Shown: piece by piece, positions 27,001 to 40,500 of the stretch
How the letters are laid out: every line of letters starts with the position of its first letter
Position numbering within the stretch: position 1 is the first letter of the stretch
DNA from: Charina bottae
Lineage: Eukaryota; Chordata; Lepidosauria; Squamata; Charinaidae
Length of the DNA: 64,000 nt
Assembly (NCBI GenBank): GCA_023362775.1
Contig: JALMGJ010000020.1
Span: 6,699,501 to 6,763,500, forward strand
Reading direction: 5' to 3'
Made by a program: the position numbers and the translations under genes
Notes under the pieces: generated by a model
Told to the model about the DNA's origin: nothing
The model's database searches: none
Seen by the model: the letters and a program-made list of their open reading frames with translations, nothing else

Positions 27001-30000
27001 AATATATTGTTCAATTTACTTACTGCTCAGGAGTTTGCATTGGGCGGCCTGAGATATAGCTACGACATTCATCAGGAGCAGAAGATAGCTGTCCTTTATC
27101 AATAACAACACTTCCTACTTCAGATCTATGAAGACAAAGCAACTAGTCAGAGGAATAGTAACATATGGTGTTTATTCATGTTGATCAGCTCAAGATTATT
27201 TTTTAAAAGTATTTCTAAAACAGAAAGATGAGGTGAATTTTCTTCCTGCAGTTTCCCATCAGTATTTCATATATCAATCATGACTGGAAACAGCAGTCAA
27301 GGGGGTGAAAATACACCAAATTGATTATCTAATTTGTAAGCTTGCCTATTTAATGTAAATTCAGAAATGCCCCTCATTAAGATAAATAGGACTTAACTAG
27401 CTTGAAATTATATGTATAGGATTCCATTATAAAAACAGGATAGAGTTGAACCACAATTTTCAAACAGGTTCTTTTCAAGAAAAATCGTATGTTCTATCAT
27501 ACTGGAACCTTTCTACATATGGACAGATATATGGTAAAAAGGATGTGCTGCTTTAAACATGCCTTGGCTTTAAAAATGTGTACAAAGAAGTGTATCCTTG
27601 CGGAAGTTGTATTTCCATGATACACATGGAAAAATTTGAACAAAAACTATGGATTTGTAAAGAAAAAAACAGTATATTAGGGCCAACTCCATACAATAAT
27701 GGGTATATTAGGAAAAGCTGTGTACAAAATGCAGTTGTTGGGGGAAAAAATACATTTTCCATGTTTAATTGGGAAAAAAATGAGAAAATGGATTGATAAC
27801 CTGAGCATGTGCCATATTGACATGGACCAGATCACTCCCTCCTCACAGATAAATAACTGAGATAACTACTTAATCCAGCATTCCTATTCTCCTATGTTGT
27901 ATAAAAACTATATTCTATAGGACAGCTTTTCAGTTGAGTAGCCTGGATACAATTCTTAACTGGGCTCTAATCCTGTGCATTTGAACTGAATTAAAGCACA
28001 CTTCACTGCCATCTACAATGTATGAATAACGTAAGACTATCCTTGGAGAAGCAAGGATTTTGAGAGCAAATAGTATTAGTATTATTCATCTTCTTCCCAA
28101 AATTGAGGCTGACAAGGCTGAGTAAGGCTGACCTTACTAAATAATTCAAGCTTCTTAATGCCTGTTCCAGTCCAGATACATACTTTTTACTCCCTGATGG
28201 CTTGGGTTCGTGTTCAGTATTTTCTTCTGTTTTTCTTCCTGGAATCAACTTTTCTGCACTGTCCAAAAGGGCACTAAGAGCTACCCTTCTGAAAACATTT
28301 CCATGAGCCTCCTTGATAAACTGGACCAGTTGTCGGATGTCACAGTACAAACCCTAAAGAGAGCAGGATATCGTTTTTTGAAAAAAGGCCAGTATGTTAG
28401 GCTGTCAACATACAGACACTTCCTTTCTCTGTTCTTGTTTTCTGAACAAAATCAGTCCAAGTTTCAGGCCTGCTGTTACCATGAAATACATTTCAGCAAT
28501 GAATTTAATGGGAACTGCCTGAAAATGTCTCTGAAAGTAAAGTTCTAAGAGTTGTCACCTTAAACAACATACTAATGACTTTTCCAAGTCAAATTAATGA
28601 CTAGATGCAAATTCAAAAGGGAATTTTATTCTCTCATGTTCTACTGAACTGCATGACAGTTTCCAAAATGCACCTGCCAACATTATTCATTTTTAAAATG
28701 AATTTTAAACAATTTATATTTTGCCTTTCTTCCCCTTTTTGAAGAAAGGTGGTGTCAGAGCTCAACAGACCTCTGCCAATATGCTAGACAGGTAAGGGCA
28801 TTCAGGGAGGCTGCAAACAGACACGGAAGAGACGCCTGCCTCTGAAGTAGACAGGCTCGCACCTAAGGGGCCAGCGGGAGTACACATCTCCGGGAACCAA
28901 TGTCTGAGCACCCTGGAGACACGAGCTACACGTGTCGACATCAAAGGACCTCGGGGGGGGGGGGAGGTTTAAATGTGCATGCAATGTTTTGCTCGTTCAT
29001 TCAAGTCTTTGTTCGTGTTAACTTCCATGTACTATAATAAATCCTTCTGCTTCTAAGAAACCGCGCGTCTGTGGTTTACTCTAGAGGAGGGAGATTTCAG
29101 ACATCGGATGGAGCACCTTACAGGTGGCACAAGTCAACAACTTATATTGAGAATAGAGACGGATATTAATTAAGAACCTATGTAATAATTGGATGAAAAG
29201 GAAAGTTTAGATATACATCACTGGCATTAAAACTATCGTTACCATCTGGATGTTATTTTATTTTTTCTATCCTGTATTTATATTTGTATTTTATATTTCT
29301 GTATTACCACATTTAAAGGTTTTACTGTTATTGTAAACTGCCCAGAGTCCCCCCTTGGGGGGGAGATGGGTGGTGGCAAAATTTGACAAACAAACAAACA
29401 AACAAACAAAGTTGCCCTTACCAGATTCTCAGGACTATGGAGCTCATGTGTAGTAGAGGCACAGCGGGTGATCAGAGATTTGAACATGGCACTGACAATA
29501 ATGCCTTCAATACTTTGGGCTGTAGACTTGTTGTCCACGGTGGTAAAGTTATTTCCAAAACCAGCCTTGTCTACAAAATGCAAAGTAACACAATTAAACT
29601 GCATGATTAAATTTCAGAAAAACAGTAAGATACAAATGTATAGACCTGAACTCAGCAATTCCTGATATGCAGTAGCGTTCTTCATCCAGAGTAGGGATGT
29701 GTTACTTTGGAAAACCACATGGGGGGAAGGCGTATTCCCAAAATGAGCATGGCAGTATAAAAAAGGGGTGAAGACAAAGTGCCCATGTGTCATTCAAGTA
29801 AAATAAACAATAAAAAGTTAAAACACACACATACAGTTACACAAATTAATACATTCAGGCACACGTCTGCAGGAAACCTGAATACTTAGGATGACAACCT
29901 ATACTTACTGTCGGTGACTGGCTCCATGCAGAATCCTAGCAAAGCATGTAAAAAATCCACCACGTTGTTCAGGGAATCTTTGTTCACATAATCTCTCATT

Positions 30001-31479
30001 GTCTGACGAAACTGCATTTTATCCAGCTTATATAGCTTTGTAAGGCAATTCTGAGCCTGTTAAGAAAGGTTTTAAGAATGCCAGACATAAGTTCCACACA
30101 GAGGACCACACTGAATCCAACCTGCTAGTCCCTGTGTGGTTAAGAACAGCACCCAATGAACTTCACAAAACAACTAGAGAGGATTCAAACAATTGTCTTC
30201 CCGTGTTTCTTGATACACTGACTCACTGGATCCAAAACCTCTAGGGGAATAAAGGTTTCAGGAAAATATTTAGGGCTACAAGCATTTAAAATTGAATACC
30301 TGTGCAGTACAATTTAGAAGACAATTACATAGGCAGTTACCTAACAACAAGGGTGAAGATAAGAAATGAGGTGAGACTGCTATATTTTTAATGACTGGAC
30401 ACTACAGTACACAAAAAAGTTTGTTTGTTCCACTTCTTTATTATGGTAGGAGCTGTTCTGATAAGAGTGTGCTGGGATTCTCACATGTCTTTGCTGTGTC
30501 AGGTCCCCTTGGTAACCTGGCCTTTCCTCCTAGATGAAAAGGACCCCTCTTTTGCCGTATCACTATTTACATTATTCTAAACATTTATGGTTGCTTTGAA
30601 GCTAAAAGCTGCTACAAAAACAATTGTTTACTTATGTTCAAGGGTTTCTCTAAAGCGGATATGCTTTAAACACTAAAAATTTCTTCCATACCTACCTTTC
30701 TATTATCAAAAATCCACACACACCATAATAATCAGTATGTTGGTATAGGGCCAAAGATTGCAGCCTAAGCACAGTCTCCACAGTTAATAACTGGAGAGCC
30801 ACTAAAATCCACAGGACCAAACATGGATTTACAAAGGGAAAGATTTAGAAACAACTTCTTTTACATCCTTCTGCATTTGCATACCTGATGTCTCAGACGA
30901 TCTCCAGAGAGTCCTCGGTGGCCTTCTCCACAGCCGTATGCACAGCCCAGAGACTTCACAATTTTTATCAGCATTGTCAGAGCCAGCCTATGCGTGCTTA
31001 CTGGAGTATTTTCATCCTGAGCCGCACAACATTTGGAGAAACCAAAAAAACAAGAGAGAAAGCTATTCAATTTATGATGAGAATAAGAACAACAATATGA
31101 AACTGGTAAATTGTGCATGCCAATTTATCTATTAACTAGGGTGACCATACGTCCCGTTTTGAACTGGACAGTCCCGTTATTTTAGCATTTTTCAACCATC
31201 CCGTCGTTTTGATCAAAATCTCAATTTTGTCCCTTTTTTAAACCCGGCGGGAAGGAAGACAGGAAGACAGGAAGGAGGACTGGAGCTGGACTTGCCATTG
31301 GAGGCAGCCCGGAAGAGGCCCTATCAGCGCGGCAACTGGAAGCCCAGTTGCCACGTGCGAGCCCAGCAGCAGACACAGCACCACAGTCCAGGTTCCTGCC
31401 TCCTTACCTGATCCTGAGATTGTCTGCCCAGCTGTGGTGAGGCCAGGGAAAGCAGGCACGGGAAGGTTGTGGGAAGAGG

Positions 31480-31514
<35 letters not shown>

Positions 31515-34500
31515 CGCGCGCGCGCAGATGACTTGCTCAGCGTAATTGCACGCACACACACACCCCACACCCTCTTTCTCCAGCCTCCCTGCAACAGGTG
31601 CAGGTGCATTTGGTCCTGGGGAGGCTGGAGAAAGAGGGTGTGGGGTGCATGTGTGTGTATGTGTGCGCATCTGATTGGGCTTGGCCGAAGGAGGAGAGTT
31701 GTCGGGCCGCCGAGCAGGAGAAGCCGGCTGCTCTCGGCTGCTTCAGCCACACCACTCCGCCCCTTGCTGCCCGCTGAAGCTCCCCAGGGTGGCCGCTCCT
31801 GCTTCTCCTGCTCGGCGGCCCGACAACTCTCCTCCCTCGGCCAAGCCCGATCAGATGCACACACACACACACACTCACAGGACAGACTGCCCTGGCAGGA
31901 GCTGGCCATGCTGGGGGGCTTCAGCGGGTGGCGAGGGGCGGAGTGGTGTGGCTGAAGCCCCTCAGCGTGGCCGGCTCCTGCCGAGGGCAGTCTGTCCTGT
32001 GAGTGTGTGAGTGTGTGTATGTGCATCTGATCGAGCTTGGCCGAGGGAGGAGAGTTGTCGGGCCGCCAAGCAGGAGAAGCAGGAGCCGGCCACCCTGGGG
32101 AGCTTCAGCAGGCAGCAAGGGGCGGAGTGGTGTGGCTGAAGCAGCCGAGCGCAGCCGGCTCCTCCTGCTTCTCCTGCTCTGCGGCGGTGGCAGCAGCAGC
32201 GACTCTCCTCCCTCCCTCAGCCAAGCGCGAGGGGGATGGGGCAGTGGTGGGCCTCCATCCCCTCCATCCCCGCCCCTTGTTCCCCAGCCGATGACAGTGC
32301 TGTGTGCACAGTGTGTGTACTCCGGCCTCCCCCAAACACACCAGCTCTGATGCACCATTTACTGCTAGAAGGAAAAAAAAACCTTTAAAAATCGAGAAAA
32401 AAAAATTAAAATCCAAGCCAATCACGCTGCAGGCGGGAGCCAATCATGTGGGGTGGGGGCGGGGTTTGCAGGTGGGAGCCAATTGCGTGGACTGGGGGGC
32501 GGGGTTTGGAGGCCGGCATGGTGGCATAAGGCCCTGTCCCGTTTTGCCATTCCAAAAGTCCCGTTTTTGTCTGAAGGAAATATGGTCAGCCTACTATTAA
32601 CGGAATAAGTCTTACACAGAAATATTTTTGTACAAATGATAACATGAGACCATTAAGGTTTAAAGGAATCTTTAAAGGAAGTAGCTTCAATATTGGGAAA
32701 TAAAATGATCAGTTTTAGATAGATGGGCTGCCTCTGTCTAAGCAAAGAACTTTGAAACACAGAGTGAAGTAATTCCCTTTATTGTTTACAGTCTTGGAAG
32801 AAGTAAGAACGCTCAGTACAAGAATGTCTCAGATCCAGCATTCCCTTCTCACAGTTGTCAACCAGATGCTTCTGGGAAGACCACCAAGAGGACATAAGCA
32901 TAGTAACCTCACAAAGAACACTTGTTTTTTCCACCAGCTAGCACTGGAAGGTACACTGCCTCTGATCCTAGATGTAATACCATCACTGATGGCCTTATCC
33001 TATGTGAAGTTGTCTTATCCCCACTTAAAGCTGTCTACGTTGGTGTCAGGATGGACATCCTACCATCGTGATTATTTTATTTAATAATTGGGTTTATTAT
33101 TATTACAGCGAATCGCACACCAGCAGGGTCAATGGAGAACTCCGAGGCGGCAACCTGATTTGAATGCGAAGCCGTTGGGAATGGACCATTAATTTTCAGT
33201 TGGAAATGGGGGAGGGGCTAGTATGTGGGGAAGGAATATAAACATCGTTTTGAGCAGGAATACTCAGTCTAGTCTTTACCTGGAGGAGATCACTTGCTTT
33301 AATAAAAGAACTCTTTCCTAACCATTCGTAATGTATAGTAGGAGTTTCTGCATTAAAAGCTGAAGGATCAACTTCGTCATCATGACACCTTGGAACATTG
33401 AGTAACAGCGTGCTATGTGCACACATATGTTGTCTAATCTGATTTTCTCACCCTGAGCTTAATTGAATGACTCTGGATTCTAGTACTTTGAACTGAATAC
33501 AGTATTCCATACTGTATATGACTGCATATTAGATTTTATAAGGATACTACAGTATAATATTGACAGCTTTATTTTCAGTTCCTCTACTAATGAATCCCAA
33601 AATGGAATTTGTCTTCTTCATAGCAATTAATTAATTATTATTTAATTAATTATTAACTATTCACATCAAAAAATCTTTCCTAGTCAGGTGCAAATAGGTG
33701 AAACCAGGACATTTCCCCCCAATTTGCATTACTTTACATTGACTCCTATTTGACATCCCCCTCCCTGCCAGTTTAGAGATAACTTTTAGAGACTTTCCTT
33801 TACTATTAATTTGGTCTCATCAGCAAACTTGGCCATTTCCTTATTTGGCCCAACTCCAGATCACTTATGGACAAATAAAACACATTATCCCCAGTTTATG
33901 AGATCTCCATCCATCCATCCATCCATCCATCCTTGTTGAAATTCTCAGCTTAGTTCTTTCACCTGTTTACCAATTCACAAGAGGACCTTTTCTCTTATCC
34001 CATGATGGCTAAGTTTGCCTAGGATCTATGATGAAGGAATTCATCAAAAGCCTTTGAAAACCCAAGTAAACTTTATTTATCAGTCACTCCGATCCCCATA
34101 CATGATGAAAACTTCAAAGAATGTGAAAGGATTCGTGAGAAGGATGTATTTTTGCAGGAGCTATGCTAGTTCTTCATTACCAAGAGTTCTCTATAGCTGG
34201 CAACATTAACTTTATTAACACTTCCCACCAATTTAACATAAGTAGACATTAAACAACCTATCTGGTAATTTCATGATTTCTCCATGTGGTTTTTTTTTTA
34301 ATTGTTGTTATGCTAGCCACTTTCTAGTCATCTGAAAAAGTGGAGCTTAGCTCTTGTAGTTTCTACAGGAGTATACAGACCTTAACAATTGCTAAGATAA
34401 ACAGGGGCTGACACTGATTCTGGTTTTCTCACAGTATGGCTCTCTTTCCCTGGTTCCATCTCCCATAGAGCTCAATGCTCCTATTTGTTCTCTTTCAGTA

Positions 34501-37500
34501 GTCCCCACCTTTCTTCCTGCCACTCCCAAAGATGATTTCTAGCCAAAATCCACCCAAACAAAATAGGAAAAAAGGAAATAATCAGGCAGGAATGTTAGTT
34601 TATGGCAAACCATATATGGTTTGTGTTAAAAAAAAATCTCAAGTTAAATCCTTGACAACTAGGATCAAGTAGGATGGAAAATATTTTTTGCCTGTAACCA
34701 TGGAAGAACATTGCCAGGCATAGTAGACAAAACTAGACTTAGAGGAGCACATGTGTAAACAAGCAGTCTGTCCTGACATATGGATACATATGGCAGCTTC
34801 CTAAGAAAGAACTGTTGCTATAGAAATACTGGGGAAAGAAGGAATCAGTGAACAAAACTTTCCTTCTTCTAGCAAACCAGGTTTGCTTGGTAGAGCAGAA
34901 AAACCTAGCCAATTCTTCAGTCATTTGACACAATCTTATTCTTGCCCAAGATTTTTTGGTGCCCAAGGTGGTGGTATTATGCTGCCTTTTTTTTTTTTTT
35001 TTTTTGGTGCCTTCAAGTCAGTGTTGACTCCTGGCGACCACCTGGACATGTCCCTGCAGTTTTCTTGGCAAGATTTTGGAAGTAGTTTGCTCTTGCCTCC
35101 TTTCCAGGGCTGAGAGTGACTGGCCCAGGGTCATCCAGCTGGTCTCCCAGTTTGTAGCCTGATGCCTTAACCACCAAACTGGCTCTCTGTGCTGCCTAAC
35201 CTGGTCTTCCTTCCTTCCTTCCTTCCTTCCTTCCTTCCTTCCTTCCTTCCTTCCTTCCTTCCATTCTATTTCATCACTGCTGATCTCCAAACCAACTCTG
35301 GGCATACAAATACAGTAAGATAAGATAAATAAAAATACAATAGAAATAAACAAGGCAGAAAAACCAGACAATTAACACCCAAACACGTAACGCATCAAGC
35401 ACATCTAACAAGGGGTTCCATCCATCCTACTCCAAGGTGTGGGAGAACAGCCAAGGCCTTCTTTAAGGCCTTCTGGAACACCAACCGAGTGGGAACCACC
35501 CAGACCTCAGGGGCCCCTCATTAAGGGCCCAAATCTTGCTCTTGGTGTTGGTGTTGAAAATTAAAGTTCTACCACTCATTTTCCCTATTGCTCATAAACT
35601 TTTTTAAAAAGCTATATATTTCAGGTTCATGAAATCTGATACAGATAAAATAAGGGGTCATCTTCAGAAGCATCACAAATTTGCTGTAATTTTTTTTCGT
35701 TAAACCATGGCACTTTACAAATTGAGAGTTATGCCATGTGCTAATTAGGGCTAACCCTATCTGGGCTGCAAAAATCCAGCCAGCCACTAGATGGCAGCAA
35801 AAAGAGACAGAATGGTCTTTTCACAACTACCTGGTAGTCTTCTGGAATTTTATAGCCCAGATATTGTAGTCTGACTTTCTTCTACTTCCTGGTAAAAATC
35901 AGCATAAGTCTATCAAAAGCCCAGTGATGAATCAAGAGTCAAAATGGCATTTTAATGGATGGAGAACCTCAAGCCCATTTCATTACAGAGGATTCTTCTT
36001 CACAATCAGGTTAATGTGCTTTCTTCCCATGCCTGAGACAGGAGGAAAATATGCTGATATAAAAAGTGCCGCCTCCATAACCTTTACCCCAAGTCAGCAA
36101 TGAGACTGCTAAGAGTTGCTACTATCCATCACCAACCACTGGAGGGGAAACCAACACCAAACAGCTCCTGATCATATGGTGGGGCAGGGTTGGATGTTGA
36201 AACTATCATTTTTATTGTTTACTTAAGTTTGGTCTCACGGTTAAGGCACCGGGCTAGAAACCGGGAGACCGGGAGTTCTAGTCCCGTCTTAGGCACAAAG
36301 CCATCTGGGTGGCCTTGGGCCAGTCGCTCTCTCTCAGCCCTAGGAAGGAGGCAATGGCAAACCACTTCCAAAAATCTTGCTAAAACTTCAGGGACTTGTC
36401 CAGGCAGTCTCCAAGAATCAGACACGACTGAATGGGTTAAAAAAAAAAGTTTGCCTTACTTTGTAACTGGACTTCCATTGAAGATTTTTTTCCCCTTCTG
36501 ACTATTCGTGCAATAGAAACATATTTCATCTCCACCATTATATTGTTAAAGTTATTCTATGTTAAAGTTATTCTATGTAGAATTCAAGCGAATGGATTCC
36601 TTCACTATGAAATCCTAGCCTGTAAAATGGAATTTTACAGGTTCCTATGCTGTAAGCGGTTCCCATAACAAAAAGCATGAAAAACACCAGATGTGCTTTT
36701 CTCTAGTCAAAACAATGGTGATAACAGTCCTTTCCCATGAGAACAGCATCCCGAGGGAAAGCCAACATGCAATACCGCCACCTCATGGCGGTTTATAGTA
36801 CGTACAACTGTTACTAAATTGTTAAGCTGAGAAATGGCCTAGCCCACATTAGCCAATCAGAATGTTGAACCATGGGTAATTCAACTATGAACTATGGGTA
36901 CTCATCTCACTCATTCATTCAATTCTATGCTTCTGTTTGACTGCTATCTACATGTACTTTGTATCTGAACTGTAACCACGCCTGGTCTTTGCACAGACCA
37001 TGATTTTTCTTTCCTCACATCTGTTGATGGAACTCTGCGTATGCTTTGTTTTTCCTTTTTTGCAATAATGCACCATACATCCATTATTGCCTTATGCTAC
37101 CAATAAAGATATTGTTAGCCTTAAAACACGTTGTTTGGATTACTCTGCGCCTGGAACCCCAATAGCCAGCAACACCCCACATATATACGCTGCTACACCT
37201 GCCTAGAGTACATGCTTCCACTTCCACTTGCTACTGGAGCAGAACTCGCCTGTTCACAACACTATCCTTGAATATACTGTATGTAGCATTTTGGTTAAGT
37301 CAGTACATTTCCCTCATGTTACTGTTATTACATACTGCTAGTGTTGCTACTAGCAACATAGACAAGTCTATGTCTACTTACTCAACAGAGTTTATATCGC
37401 AACTGACCATTATATCTAATGGCTATTCCACCATCCGCAATTCAGAGAACACATGTGGCAACCTAAGGTTTGGCCCTAAAATGCTCACCCCATAACTGAC

Positions 37501-40500
37501 AATTAATGCTGGTGTCTCCAACCTTTCCTTTTGAACCCAAAAGTTTAACCACCACACCAAAGCAAAGTTTTACGCAATTTTACTCTTTTCCAGCTTTAAA
37601 CAGGAGTTAGTGTTTGTGCAAAAACTGAACATCACAAATTTTACTTTTTTTTTGTCCTGGCCCAAATTAACATTTATACTTTTTATGACATACTATGTAG
37701 GAAAAACAAAAAAGAAAAAGAAAAACAGCACATTGGAAAACCTAGTATCATGGCTATGAGGAAAGGGTCAGAGAATTCTAAATTAATTAACAACAAAATA
37801 AAAAAGGAATTAAGTTCAGAAGATTTAGGCAGCGAGCCATCCAGACTTAACAGAGGTATTAAGACTGCACAGGACTTTGGATGCAATTCCAAAAAAGTAT
37901 ATCAGAATGCACGGGACTATGAACACAGAAATAAACTTGACATAGAATAATACAAATTCAACATACATCATCTTGCTGAAACTTTTATTTTGCATGATTG
38001 CTCATCTGGCAGAAATCAGAAGAATATGCAGTTTTTCCCCAAAACCTTTAAACCTTCACACATTCATGTGAATACCTGAACAGGGATATCATATGACAAC
38101 ACCTCTGGAGGCAAACTGAGAAATGAAAATAAATCAAAATTCAGAGTCCTTTGGATTCTAGCAGTTTGCAAAGCACAGCACCGGAAGTTAAACCAGGCAG
38201 TGGAATATCACATCAGTATGGATGCTTCTGTAAAAATGCTTTTCAGAAATGGTTTAACATAATAGTATTGATTGGCAAATAATGTACTCATAAGGAGCTT
38301 CTACATACCTTGTCTTCCTTTTTATCATTCTTTTCGAAAGATCTTCCTCCACCTTCTCCCCCTCCTCCTCCTCCTCCACCACCTCCTCCATCTCCTCCTC
38401 CTCCACCACCTCCTCCTCCAGCAGCACTTCCAACTCCTCCTCCTCCTCCTCCTTCTCCACTGCCATCTCCTGTTCCAGTGACTGGAGCAGTCCCAAATCC
38501 AGATGCTGAGGTAGTCAAAACCCCCTTGAGTTGAAAGGAAGTCTCGCTTTGTCTCTTTTCATTGGTCTCATTCTCTTTATTCTCGCTTTTCCTTCTGACC
38601 TTCTCCACACAGGGCACCACACCAAGCTGAAGCAGGCATTCCACAATATTCAGGGCCACATCACAGATTCGGGAGCTGATGTCATGATTCAGGACCAAGT
38701 AAACTGCTTTAAGAACCACCTTGAAAAAGGAAAAGTTAGATATTGCAGGCAGCTCTATATTCAGGTATGGTTTGCAAAACTGACTGCAGCTCACTAAAGA
38801 AATGGTCTACATGTGATATCCTACAACAAGGTGACTTATTCAGTTATAGCATAATATCAAGTGAACCAAAATATGTGTGTACCATTTATATAAGCCACCC
38901 TAAGCATGATCCAGATCAATTTTCTGGTAGCAGTGCTTTTTAGCTGATCTAAAACAAATCTGCCTTTGATAGAAAGTGGCTTCTTGCAGCAAATGCTGAA
39001 AGAATGTAAAGGTTGTCTGGAATCAAGAAACAAAAGTGGTTTCCTAGAATCATAGATTTTCAAAGGTCATTTAGGCCATCAAGTCCCTGCTCTGATAGAT
39101 GGTTATCTCAACACATCCACTCCCTTGGTCACTGTTTCCACTTACAGTATTTGCCTTCCTGTGTCTGAGACTATTATTTTGGGACATACATTCTGGGACA
39201 ATAGACCCCTTTCAGATATTTCTCATATTCCCACAAAGTTGGCTTTTGTCAAGGCTGAACATGTCCAGTAGGACTTTGGATCCAGCACTTTGGATCCAGT
39301 CTCCAAAAGGTGCTTCAGAAGACATGGGAGTCCCAATGTAGCACATGTCTACAACAGTTTACAGCAGCTCTTTTCTTGAGATCTCCATGAAACTGCAGTT
39401 GGTGCCATCCCAGGAAAGGGTGCAGAACATACTGTAGGTGCTATATTTGTGTTCTCATCCACTCTGAAGTACCTTCTGGAGACTGAATTCAAAGCATTGC
39501 ACAGCTCTAATAGCAGTTCCTTCAATCTCCTTGTAAACCTGAGTTTGGACTCGTACAAGCATTCATTCCCTGATTAGGTTTCTCCTTCAATCCTGAATTG
39601 AAATTCTGCTCCTCCAACCAGCTCTTCATAATGGCCTGATCTGGCTTCTTCTCCTGCCTTCCACTTTTTTCCCCAATTGGAATTGTTTGCTACTGTGCTT
39701 TTTTGGGAACTTCCACCCATCTTTGGCTCCTTTTCCCATTAGCTTCTCCTGCTGCGGGATCCTAGTTATCATTGTTCTGATAACTGCTTGACTATGCTGA
39801 GCTTCAGTGCTCTTAAAGTCAAGAATGCATGCATTTCATAGTCACCCCAGGGTTCCTACTATGTCTACTCCATCTATTTAGTCTTCCTAATAGGTTACAA
39901 TCAAGTCAAGTATAGCTGATCCTCTTATGTTTTCCTCCACCTTCTGAAGGAGAACGTTTTCAAGACAAGAAGTTCCTGAAAGATCCATGTTTGGCAGAGT
40001 TTGTCTCTGAACATATGTTGGCATAATTATAATCCTCCAGGTTTAACAGGTATTCACCTCTGTCCTGAGTATCTCACCTCTCCTTCTTTTTCAATACCCT
40101 GCAAAAAGATCAAGATCTTCCTCCTAGAATTTTGTAGCTGATACCTAAGGGATGCCAACATTTTAACATAAAGTCTCCCACACTGAAAGGGAACAGATTG
40201 TTTGAGTATCCTTCCAATGTAATTAAAGGTTGTTCATGCATAGAAGTTTAAAAATCAGCCCCTCCCCTTAAGACAGCAATTTCATATAAGCACTTTATAG
40301 AGTTTGAAAACAACCTAACAAGATTTGAGCCTGCTGGTCAGTCAGTGTGGCACTAAACCTTATACTTCCAAGCTCACTGAGAAATAGGAAAATGAGCTTC
40401 TTGGTTGGCATTTTTAACCTACTCCATCCTAGAGGTAGAGTGGGTAACAGAAATTTTGTGGGGGAAAATGTAAGACATAACACAGGACAAAAGAAAGTTA

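Larger units (their letters stand above)
31017..38308. other. UNC80 intron w6-w7
   Basis: 7.3 kb, mostly repeats: hAT composite (31137), CR1 fragment (33440), (ATCC)n at 33909..33942, SINE (34988), (CTTC)n at 35207..35262, SINE (36226) and solo copia LTR (36544). I see nothing recognisable in 32610..33430, 35550..36180 or 37190..38300. Confidence 0.6.

Noticed and set aside
31238..32443. Several overlapping open frames of 85 to 262 codons on both strands
   Set aside because: They overlap in all frames, follow the GC-rich repeats of the hAT composite, and contain only repeat translations such as THTHTH and Arg/Gly/Ser-rich runs; no domain is recognisable.
36544..36575. Second possible start of the solo LTR at 36560
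   Set aside because: The 5-base duplication tatat fits only the start at 36544; the second copy is a 16-base tandem duplication inside the LTR.
38254..38534. Polyproline and polyleucine/polyglutamate frames over the glycine tract
   Set aside because: They are antisense or out-of-frame readings of the UNC80 w6 glycine codons.
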